The notes under the pieces: generated by a model
Database searches by the model: none
Seen by the model: only the letters and a program-made list of their open reading frames with translations
What the model was told of the DNA's origin: nothing
Program-made: the position numbers and the translations under genes
Shown: positions 56,801 through 64,000 of the stretch, in pieces
Layout: the number at the start of each line of letters is the position of its first letter
Numbering within the stretch: position 1 is the stretch's first letter
Assembly (NCBI GenBank): GCA_950295325.1
Contig: OX485806.1
Location: 37,014,001 to 37,078,000 of the forward strand
Source: Polytrichum commune
Taxonomy: Eukaryota; Streptophyta; Polytrichopsida; Polytrichales; Polytrichaceae
Direction of reading: 5' to 3'
DNA length: 64,000 nt

Positions 56801-57939
56801 TCTACGGATTGAAGCAATCCGGACGAGCATGGTACGAATGCATTGACGTGTTCTTCGTGAACAAAGGCTTTACGAGGAGCCATGCGGATCACTCGTTGTA
56901 TGTTTTGCAAACTTGCAACTACATTGTGATTGTCATCATATATGTGGACGACCTCGTGATTTTGTCGGACGACGTGGACATGATCAACGAGTTGAAGGCT
57001 AGCCTCGAGCGCGAATTCGAGATGAGCGACCTCGGCGAGTTGCATTTCTTCCTCGGCGTTCATTTCGAGAGGGATAGGAGGACGCGCACCATCACCATGC
57101 ATCAACGAAGCTACATCGAAACCATTTTGGAACGATTCGGCATGAGTGATTGCAAGCCCATCGCAACCCCGCTCGACACCAAGACATCGTTGCCGAAGCT
57201 TTCGGATGACGAGCACGAAGAGCATTTGCATGAAATGAAGGGCGTTCCATACCAAGAGGCGGTGGGGTCGTTGATGTACGCCATGGTGGCCACAAGACCG
57301 GACCTCGCATTTGCGGTAAGCGTGGTAAGCCGCTATATGTCGAAACCTGGTCTGATGCATTGGATGGCGGTTAAACGGATCATGCGCTACTTGAAGGGCA
57401 CCTTAGATATGAAGTTGCGCATCGGAGGCAATCATATTAACGTCAAAGGATATTCGGATGCGGATTGGGCCGGCGATGTGGAAAACCGTAGGTCCACGTC
57501 CGGGTACGTATTCTTTGTTGGAGAGGGAGCCGTTTCGTGGAATAGCAAACGGCAACAAACGGTGGCACAATCAACAATGGAGGCGGAGTATATGGCCATG
57601 AACCGATGCACGAGGGAGGCCATTTGGCTAAGGCAATTAATGGAGGATGTAGGTTGTGTACAAGAGGAAGCCACGACCATCATGTGCGACAACCAAGGTT
57701 CTATGACATTAGCTAAGAACCCAACCAACCATGATAGATCGAAGCATATAGATGTGCAACACCATTTCATTAGAGAAAAGATTGAAAACAAAATTGTAGA
57801 GTTAGAATATTGTCCAACGCAATATATGGTAGCGGACATTCTAACAAAGGCTTTAGCGAGAGATAGGCATGAGGGGTTAAATAAAATAATGGGCTTGGAG
57901 TACAATGCCACCTCGCAAAGTGGGAGTATTGGAAGATAG
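53875..57939 (+). CDS. copia gag-pol polyprotein, 1,354 aa
   Basis: Start chosen at ATG 53875 (MASSEGDG); the open frame upstream lacks an ATG. Order: copia-type gag (1-220), zinc knuckle CYNCGKLGHLARNC (C226), protease DSGAS (D275), GAG-pre-integrase LWHKRLGHLNANS, integrase with D479 (HSDVCGP) and D542 (TDNGGEY), reverse transcriptase with YVDD at 1023-1026, and RNase H (SDADWAGD near 1194, then MEAEYMA). The integrase Glu expected 35 residues after D542 is Lys578 (codon AAA, 55606-55608) within NGVAKRANRT. No stop or frameshift. The terminal TAG (57937-57939) lies inside the 3' LTR. It makes the particle, protease, integrase and polymerase; this copy could not integrate by itself. Confidence 0.95.
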   Translation: MASSEGDGHITLDKFGGDNFNLYKFKLEMVMSTKDLWEIVEGSELPPPSTASDEVKKAYERRCKKAFAIIATSLVDKELAHIKGCKGPAEAWKTLCNIHETKSLSNILFIRRKFFTIKMDEGADILDHINKVKSLADQLTCLEVPMKDEDVVMTLLDSLPPSFDHLITALETRPMKELTLDFITARLMHEVSKRKEKEPQGDDAAMLSRQLRTFDNNERRGEGPRCYNCGKLGHLARNCRLKRKVNANVARSSDDFAFVVRDGASKTSTTRWIVDSGASNHITPHKQFFDTYEFISGRKVFMGDNGIVEVLGKGSILVQTRVKGRARSIRMHDVLHVPDLHSNLLSVSKLISRGLKVQFNSLGCVVRASNGEMLAVASLESNLYQLDTKVMHEAETSSLAHSEANSHPLELWHKRLGHLNANSVKSLQTMVSGMDVQTVPNDVHSFACEGCVQGKQARRPFPTEGGTRATKILELVHSDVCGPMKTPSIGGARYFLTFIDDFSRKIWVYVLKSKSEVLARFKEWKTLVERQSEHVVKVLRTDNGGEYISKAFDDFLSKHGIARQNSSPYTPQQNGVAKRANRTIVEMARSMIHAQRLGHEFWAEAVCNAVYVRNRCPTKAVEGKTPEEAWSGRMPHVSHMRVFGCVAYAKVPDQRRTKLDAKGVKCLFLGYCEGTKAYRLICLETKKIIKSPDVVFFEDKTHLEDCPSGSIDETPAVKVDISAKSDVDESEANGDDPLEDLDIEEEEEDAEANIPAMKSTRNAEASKLDNGKKPATKAPPPPQHSNETMGHSRYPDRARKPLGEWWKNHIPPPQDKEHANMATIGEPRNVREAIQSSDASEWELAMQEEFESLIANGTWKLTPLPKGRKAVKCKWVFKTKKDARGVVVRFKARLVAKGCSQVEGVDFSETFAPVAKFNTIRVILALAAAMGLEIHQMDVKTAFLNGELDVVIYMEQPEGFVQKGREHLVCKLRKTLYGLKQSGRAWYECIDVFFVNKGFTRSHADHSLYVLQTCNYIVIVIIYVDDLVILSDDVDMINELKASLEREFEMSDLGELHFFLGVHFERDRRTRTITMHQRSYIETILERFGMSDCKPIATPLDTKTSLPKLSDDEHEEHLHEMKGVPYQEAVGSLMYAMVATRPDLAFAVSVVSRYMSKPGLMHWMAVKRIMRYLKGTLDMKLRIGGNHINVKGYSDADWAGDVENRRSTSGYVFFVGEGAVSWNSKRQQTVAQSTMEAEYMAMNRCTREAIWLRQLMEDVGCVQEEATTIMCDNQGSMTLAKNPTNHDRSKHIDVQHHFIREKIENKIVELEYCPTQYMVADILTKALARDRHEGLNKIMGLEYNATSQSGSIGR

Positions 57940-58118
57940 TGTTAGGTTGCAACGGTGACATTGTCCCATATGGGTTGTCTACGCTGGTCCTAACCCATAC
58001 ATATAAATAAAGGCATAAGGGGAGGAGCTAATCACTCTCTCCATTGTATGCAATCCTTGTGTGTTGTGTTCTACCTTTCTACGCTGATGTCTTTGCTTTC
58101 TCCTCTCATTTCCCAATA
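57927..58118 (+). repeat. copia 3' LTR
   Basis: 192 bp. Two substitutions from the 5' LTR (G/A in 'gagcta.tcac', T/C in 'gttcta.cttt'). Confidence 0.92.
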
Positions 58119-58123
58119 TATAG

Positions 58124-59283
58124 TTAATCACCTCAAGTCCATTCAATAAGTGCTTTCCTTCAAACATACATCATTTTGAATGTCGGTACTAACGGCGTCA
58201 AGAATAAAGGTAGCTTACAAACATGCCCATTATCATCTAAGAAACATTTTGCCCTATAAATGGACTATTGTATTCAAAACATATCTATTTTTATTTATAA
58301 TAGGATGATAAATGTCACATTGCACAAATATTCTTGATGCATTTGGACACATTAAGAATCCAATGCATTCTCCACACAACATGTCTTTATTTGGAAGAGT
58401 ACAAGAGTCTATTTGTACAATACCTTCCATAAGTGTTTTGGGGTAGGCATGACAAGATGTCAAGTTTGTAAATGCCCTCACAAGACAAATCATCAACATC
58501 TAGGACACTGTTATCTACACAAATATGGTGTTGTCATTCACATTATAATATGGGTTATTATTGTAAAGGCATGTTCACTTCAAGGTGGACCCCTTGATTA
58601 CATGGACTCAATTGACTTGCACTTTATTCAAGTGTCAAACTACATGCGTTGAAAGTGGGAAGTGGAATGTTTAGTCAATCTTGATGACTATGTTGGAAAA
58701 AGCATGACCAAGGAACATGGAACATTGACATCCGAGTCTAGTTGAACCGATTGAAATGAAAAATATAATACAATTAAATAGATAATCAAATACTTAGCAA
58801 AATTTCCGCCAAAATGCTTTTAAGAACTTTGAAACGCTAAAGATGTTGCCTTTGTTTTTGATAAAAAGTTGACAACAATTGACTTTATGGCTTGTCACTT
58901 TAGTTGGGGCAATCCCTTTGAGAGGGTGATGTAGGAAATTGTTTAACACATGTGTGAAACAAAAGTTAGGGTCATTAATTAGCCCATTAACATAAGGTCA
59001 AATTTACTTGATTAGTAGTTTTAGACACAAGTAACTCGAGTGGTCCTTCATCTCAGATAAGAGCTTATCTCCTAGCTTTATCTTTTGCTACATATTACCA
59101 ATAATGATTCAATACTATGTGTCATGTGTCACACATTCACACAATGATCACACGTGTCAGTGTCGTAAATCATGTGGGTGGATATACAACGCCCCACAAA
59201 TCTCTACTTTGGAGGTGTCAAGGACTAAAGTTGGATATTAGATGAGTAGGGTCTCTCCTCCACAAGATGTTTACAATAATTAT
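58124..59283 (+). repeat. Unit 4 duplication block lacking its AP2 gene
   Basis: 58124-58530 matches the 3' flank of AP2 genes. After 'ttatctacac' the sequence jumps to DNA corresponding to about 21170 of unit 1 (upstream side), so roughly 3 kb containing the AP2 gene is missing. No gene seen. Confidence 0.65.
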
Positions 59284-59690
59284 TGTATATTGTGTCACGG
59301 ATGTGTTAATTTTTCTAGCAACACATCTTGTGGATAAGTTGACAAGAACTATCATGAATGAATGAAATTTGGTTGAAATCCATATTAATTAGTGAAACAA
59401 AGTGTGTGTATAACATGCATATAAAGTCTCAGATTACCTAATATAGGGTTCTAACAATTTTGTAATGAAATATTGTCACTAATGATTGAAATTTGAATGA
59501 AAAATCACTTAGAAAGTGAAAAAAATCGCAACATTATAAAATCATACTACCGCATTATTTTCTACTTCCAGAGAAGTGACAAATAATATTAGGTTTCCAT
59601 TTAGTGTTGGTGACACAACACGGGTTGTTTACAGTTAGTATTGAGCATGACAAAGAGAAATGGTGACACTGAATACAATATTTGGTGCAC
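59284..59690. mobile_element. MITE-like element, ACACTAAATA family, copy d
   Basis: Interior and right end (GACACTGAATACAATATTTGG) match the other copies. Confidence 0.5.
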
Positions 59691-59721
59691 TTCTCGTGCT
59701 TTAATGTTGGTGTAATATGAT

Positions 59722-61049
59722 TGTGAGCCCAAAATGGTGCCCACATGTGGTGATTAACTCTTCGAAACCAATTTTAGTTTGACTTTGATGTGTTATGATT
59801 ATTCACAAAACATAAAAAGAGTGAAGTGTGGTGTGGATTTAACTTTAGGCATTAGGTGGTGTTGTGTGATTATTTCAAGGTTTGATTTCAATAAGAATAT
59901 GCCTTGATAATGTGAGTAGGGGGTAAGGTGAAGCAAGGTGAGCTCCGCGGGTTAAATGCCCACTTTTGGATCCACCTTGTTAGTTTAGGAAGAAGGAAGC
60001 TTGGTGGATGGGGATTAGTCCCTACTTTAGAGGCGAAGGTTAAGGGATTGTGATTGGAGGTGCTAATCCTCTCACCCTATCCTCACCCCTCTCTCCCTCT
60101 CTCCCTCTCTCCCTCTTTGCTACTTAAGGTGTTTTCTCTCTCATTTACCACTCTCTCCATCAAGCGCTCTCAAGGGAGCAAGTCCTTAAGAGCTTGAGCC
60201 ACGTGTGTAGGTTATTAGTTTTAGTGAAGTTAATTAGTTAAGCTCTATCTCTCACTCTCACACTTGGGGTAAGCTCTTAGGATTAGACATAATGTTAGGG
60301 ATTAGGTAGTTAAACATTTAGAATTAGGAGGTTGGGATTGGTTGGTTAGTTGAAAGATTATCTTGAGTTTAGTGGAAGTCTTAATTAGTGGTGTGGGGTG
60401 GCTAGTTTAATAGTTAGACAAGCAGCTGGGAGCTGGTTACCTAGACTGGTTACTTTCGGCAGCAGAGCTGCAAGCAGCCGGGAGGGCTTGGTTATTAACA
60501 CATACACATGAAGCTACAGTGGGTAGCTAATTAGTGGAAGTAAGCAAGGTGGCATTTACTCATTAACTAATGGGTACCAGTTGTAAGTAAGATAGCCTAG
60601 TACGTAGACAACTTAATTAGCTCATAGATAAGTAGCTAGTCACATTAGGCTTGCTTGGCATGTGTGGCCTTCACTAGCAAAGTGTACTTACTATTGGTTA
60701 TAGAAAATAGCGTTTTTTAAACGCTTGCATCCTTTATATTAAATAAATCAAGTGCACAAGTGATGGAGAATGTTAACAACTCTAGCGATGGCCAGACAAA
60801 GGAAGTCAAGACTAAGGGTGCAAGGGGAATTTCCTTGAGGGCATGTGTGGCCAAAGCCGCGGGTTGGACTCTTGAGAAATCAAACTCTACCATAAGCCAA
60901 GAGGCTAACATTAATAAAGCACGGTGAATTAAGATGACATGAATGCCTTGGGATGTGAAGGGAGCATTTTCAATACACAAACAATACATGTGATTCTCAA
61001 AACCATCACCCGGACTAGGACGCTTAAGGGTGGTGGGTTTGGCCTCACA
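59722..61049 (-). mobile_element. Solo LTR, TGTGAG...CTCACA family, third member
   Basis: Flanked by ATGAT (59717-59721 and 61050-61054), perfect. Starts TGTGAGCCCAAAATGG and ends GGCCTCACA. Orientation is opposite to the exon 1 copy, with which it shares most of its sequence except the minisatellite, nearly absent here (a trace at about 60425-60490). It separates the left end of the next MITE-like element from its body. Confidence 0.9.
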
Positions 61050-61054
61050 ATGAT

Positions 61055-61402
61055 CTTTTATGTCAATGTGCTAACTTTCCTAACGACACTTCTAATGAAT
61101 AATTTCTTAAATACTCATCCTCACTAACCTTTAATTCAACCACTTTTGGTATATTCTGCATCCTAACATTTTTGTAATGGAATGATATCATGGACGATTC
61201 AAATTTGGATGAAAAGACACTTAGTAAGTGACAATAATTGTAACATTGTAATGAATAAAACAAATAAGTTTTTTGCAAGGAATAACAAATTATATTACGT
61301 TCACATTTAGTGTTGGTGGCACTACATGGATGGTTTACAATTAGCATTGAGGGCGACAAATAGACCCGGTGACACTAAATACAATAGTATTTAGTGTAGT
61401 AT
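61055..61402. mobile_element. MITE-like element, ACACTAAATA family, copy e
   Basis: The right end GACACTAAATACAATAGTATT and interior match the family. The left part was cut off by the solo LTR insertion. Confidence 0.5.
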
Positions 61403-61608
61403 CGAATCTACCTTATCAGTAAAGTTCTTTCTTATGGACCTTGCTTCAATTATGCAACGATGCACTCAAAGGCGCAAGCCCTTTTTTGTTCCCAAATAAG
61501 AGCACTTCATGGCCAAGGAATTTGCAACTTCAGCACAATTAGTTGACAGTAAAGTTTTCGGGGATTGACTCCCTCCTGTGATATTCTCACATGGAGAATC
61601 TTAATGAC

Positions 61609-61716
61609 TTGTGAAATCTCCTCTCTACTTGACGAAAAACTTGCTAGGTGGTGAATTGCCTCCTGTGCTTTGGCGTTGGCCTGTTGGCCTTCTGTCTCAA
61701 AATAAATAAAAATAAA
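61609..61716 (+). mobile_element. 5'-truncated SINE
   Basis: Flanked by AATCTTAATGAC (61597-61608 and 61717-61728). It matches the 3' part of the SINE at 61789-61982 in opposite orientation, ending CTGTCTCAAAATAAATAAA and an A-rich tail. Confidence 0.85.
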
Positions 61717-61788
61717 AATCTTAATGACATGGTTATCTTAAGTAACCTCAAACACTTTACTGTTGGTACTTATGCATACAAAGCTTTG

Positions 61789-61982
61789 TTTGTTTTTTGT
61801 TTTTTTTTTTGAGACAGAAGACGGACATGCCAACGCCAAAGCACAAGAGGCATTTGACCACCTGGGAAGTTTTCCGTCAAGTAGAGAGGAGATTTCACAG
61901 CCGGGATTCGAACCACCAACCTCTTCCTTGAGATTTGGGTATCTCTCCACCATCATCCGGTAGTTTAAGGTCATCTCGGACC
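61789..61982 (-). mobile_element. tRNA-derived SINE, near full length
   Basis: On the minus strand a perfect B box GGTTCGAATCC (complement at 61904-61914) lies in a tRNA-like head, followed by a unique body and an A-rich tail (T-rich at 61789-61810). A 17-bp duplication, ATGCATACAAAGCTTTG (61772-61788) and 61983-61999 with one mismatch, proves target-primed insertion. The A box is degenerate. Confidence 0.87.
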
Positions 61983-61999
61983 ATGCATACAGAGCTTTG

Positions 62000-63189
62000 A
62001 ACATGCTTGACACCTGATTTTCCGATAAGACTGATTTCACCTCAACTTTTGTAATTAACATTAAATCTTCAGACTCGACTTGTGAGAGCACTTGAGAGGG
62101 TGGATAACTCTGGGACTTACTTTAAGGTGGTAGCTTAAAATATGTATGTTTGTCGCATGACTTGAGGTAATTAAGTAAACTAACATGAATTTGGTGTTTA
62201 TCTTCAAGTCAGTTCTGGAACTAGGCTAGCTGTTGGATTTAGTATCACTTACAACTTCGAATCACACAATGCTATATTTATTTACTGTATAAATTGTATT
62301 TTACCAACAAATGTCAAAATGGTTGTTTGGACATTAGAGACCAATCACAACCTTACTTTGTAAAAAAAATACATGAATAGTAATAGTATATGGCATTGTT
62401 TAGCTCAGAATAGTAAGTGACACTAAATACCATATTTAGTGTAGACTTCACATGTCTGTTCAAATTTGTAAGGGTTGAGTGGTTGGCTCCTCTTTGAATG
62501 CTTGTGTTTTGCAAATCGGGCTATTTATATGAAAATTATCTTTTGAGGAAACATAGCAATTTCTACAAACGTATTGTTACCTAAGAGTAAATATGATTTG
62601 AACAAGGTTGATTAGGATGAGAATTTAATACACTTGTGGAAATGTTGGGGCCAACATGGACATTGCCCTTTTGATATCCAACTTTAGTCGTTGACACCCC
62701 TTGAGTGAAGCATGTTGGGGGATGTTGGTCCCCCTCCCCCCTTGTAGGTTATGTTCCTTGTCTGATTGGGACACTTCTTACATTGTTAGAATACCCTTTA
62801 GAATTGATTTTCAGTGGTAATTCAATCAACCAAATAAGAGATAATCTCGAGTTTAGGCTCTCAAAAGAGTGTTGTTGTCCCCATGATGTAATGTGTGCCT
62901 TATGAGCCTTACCTAGTGGGAAGAGTTGTATAATAAGGTCCCAAAAAAATTACATTGAATATTTATTAAAATGGCATTTATGTGCCATATGCCTTTTCCT
63001 TTTACTACCATACCCCCTCTCTTGCCTCTCTCACTATGAAACCCGTTGGAATATATATATATGGGGAACTTGAACCTCCATGGCCACTCTCCCATTTTTT
63101 TCCTTGGTGTAAACCGAAGTGGTTCTAGGAAGAGTTTAGCAATCAATCAACGCTCTTACAACACCCTGGAACGACTTCTTGGTCCATAG
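62000..63189. other. Unit 4 remainder, no gene seen
   Basis: 62050-62220 is a single diverged version of the 317-bp repeat. 62460-62900 matches parts of 35060-35160 and 26680-26830. An isolated ACTAAATACCATATTTAGT palindrome lies near 62419-62437. Confidence 0.5.
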
Positions 63190-63655
63190 TGTAAATTGGC
63201 CCTGAATTGCACCAACTCTCAAGTCCTTGTTAGTGTCATTGTCCTCTCCAACCTCCAAGCTCTTCCAAATTTCAAAATACAAAGTATTGTTTCCCGAAGA
63301 TCAGATAGCATTCAACCACTATTCAAAATTGTATATGCCCTCCTTGATGACAAAATAACGAAGAAAATGGATTAACTAAATTTTTTTTTGTTAATAGTTT
63401 GTTATATTCTAGAAATGCAAGTATGGATTCAGAATGCTCTATACCAAAAGATTCTGATGAGAAATCAAGAAAACCTCATGAATTGGATACAGTAGAATTC
63501 AATAGTACATGATATTATGGTGGTGTTGTTGGACTTGTGATACTATAAAATGGAGACCCACTTGCAATTGACAAATATGACATTGAGACTCCTGACTAAA
63601 TGACACTCTTTCATTTGCAAGTCTTGAGTATTCATGTGTTGCTTCGGTAAACTTC
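63190..63655 (-). pseudogene. AP2-gene remnant, paralog 4
   Basis: On the minus strand the start ATGAAGTTTACCGAAGCAAC matches the other AP2 genes. An internal deletion and frameshift follow within the N-terminal module, and similarity ends near 63200 around the 'cctccaagctcttcca' segment, before the AP2 domain. The upstream side (63658-64000) matches the promoter regions of the paralogs. Confidence 0.75.
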
Positions 63656-64000
63656 ATAATGTCTTTTAATTGGTCATCTGCATATAGATCATGCACAATT
63701 GCAATTGCTATATGTCGGTTGCACACTAAGAGATACTTCCTTTATGGAGCTTTCTATAAACAACATTATGCTATGGTCATAGTGGACATTGAAATTATGA
63801 GATCCATAAGTCTTGTATCTCCTTATTTTGTCTCACCTTCTATTTTTAGAAACTTGTATGAATACATTCTAAGTTGAATTTGTAAAACACAATCCAGCCC
63901 ATGACAATGAGATATTCAATACCAATAATATTGAGTTAAGAAACATAGAACCTCAAGGATATTAGACCCTCAAAGTGTGTTGAATATTGAACGTTAGTAA

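Larger units (their letters stand above)
52380..58118 (+). mobile_element. Ty1/copia retrotransposon, full length
   Basis: Two 192-bp LTRs (52380-52571 and 57927-58118) differ at only two positions. TATAG flanks each side (52375-52379 and 58119-58123). Internal parts in order are the primer site, a leader with 120-bp repeats, one gag-pol ORF and a purine tract CAAAGTGGGAG ending at 57926. The element splits a duplicated block whose uninterrupted version is at about 37335-37350. Structure is complete, but the integrase has lost a catalytic residue. Confidence 0.95.

Noticed and set aside
53803..57961. Many open frames antisense to or shifted from the copia ORF
   Set aside because: They are shadows of the high-GC gag-pol reading frame and have no independent features.

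Overview
This window reads as nuclear DNA of a land plant. The evidence is three single-AP2 (AP2/ERF-type) genes, a Ty1/copia element with a plant-style single gag-pol ORF, a Ty3-type gag remnant, pogo-, Tourist-, hAT- and Mutator-like DNA elements, tRNA-derived SINEs, a short TTTAGGG tract, GT-AG introns and AT-rich intergenic DNA. A non-seed plant (moss or liverwort) is my best guess because DGQHS-type and FCP1-like multicopy proteins seem familiar from bryophytes. That placement is memory, not proof.

Region 1 (1-14.2 kb) is the most unusual part. A decayed minus-strand gene (82-1605) and a decayed, multi-exon plus-strand gene (6392-13110) lie in DNA carrying 28 copies of a short CpG-rich palindrome, ACGAACGNNCGTTCGT, with a freely varying central dinucleotide. 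I found none in the other 50 kb. Copies lie in an upstream cluster (1706-2599), in the 5' region of the plus gene (5673-6357), in three of its introns (often near a splice site) and in three exonic positions. The plus gene would encode about 1,466 residues: a novel N-terminus, a DGQHS (DGQHR/ParB-sulfiredoxin-like) domain, a large unknown middle, a Pro/Gln-rich and acidic linker and a C-terminal FCP1/NLI-like HAD phosphatase domain. It is broken by three in-frame stops, one 1-bp homopolymer frameshift and a 1.48-kb solo LTR inserted mid-exon with a perfect 5-bp duplication.

Region 2 (about 16-44 kb) is a roughly 10-kb segmental duplication carrying paralogous AP2 genes on the minus strand (19379-20581, 29137-30261, 38704-39897). 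Remnants of further units lie at 51.9-52.4/58.1-62.7 kb and 63.2-64 kb. The third gene has an in-frame 30-bp deletion removing the first DNA-contacting strand of its AP2 domain. Comparing units exposes inserted elements with exact target duplications: a solo LTR, a Mutator-like 1.37-kb insertion, a 3.2-kb pogo element and several 410- to 590-bp elements with 8-bp duplications, one nested in another. One unit has expanded a 317-bp sequence into four tandem copies.

Region 3 (44-64 kb) is repeat-dominated. It holds a Ty3-type gag/protease fragment, two more members of the TGTGAG...CTCACA solo-LTR family, two Tourist-like MITEs and a nearly intact copia element (52380-58118). The copia element has TA...TA LTR ends, a half-tRNA-type primer site, a 120-bp repeat array in its leader and a Lys in place of the integrase catalytic Glu. 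Two SINEs with target duplications follow. The AP2 genes and the copia ORF are the only long, apparently intact coding sequences.
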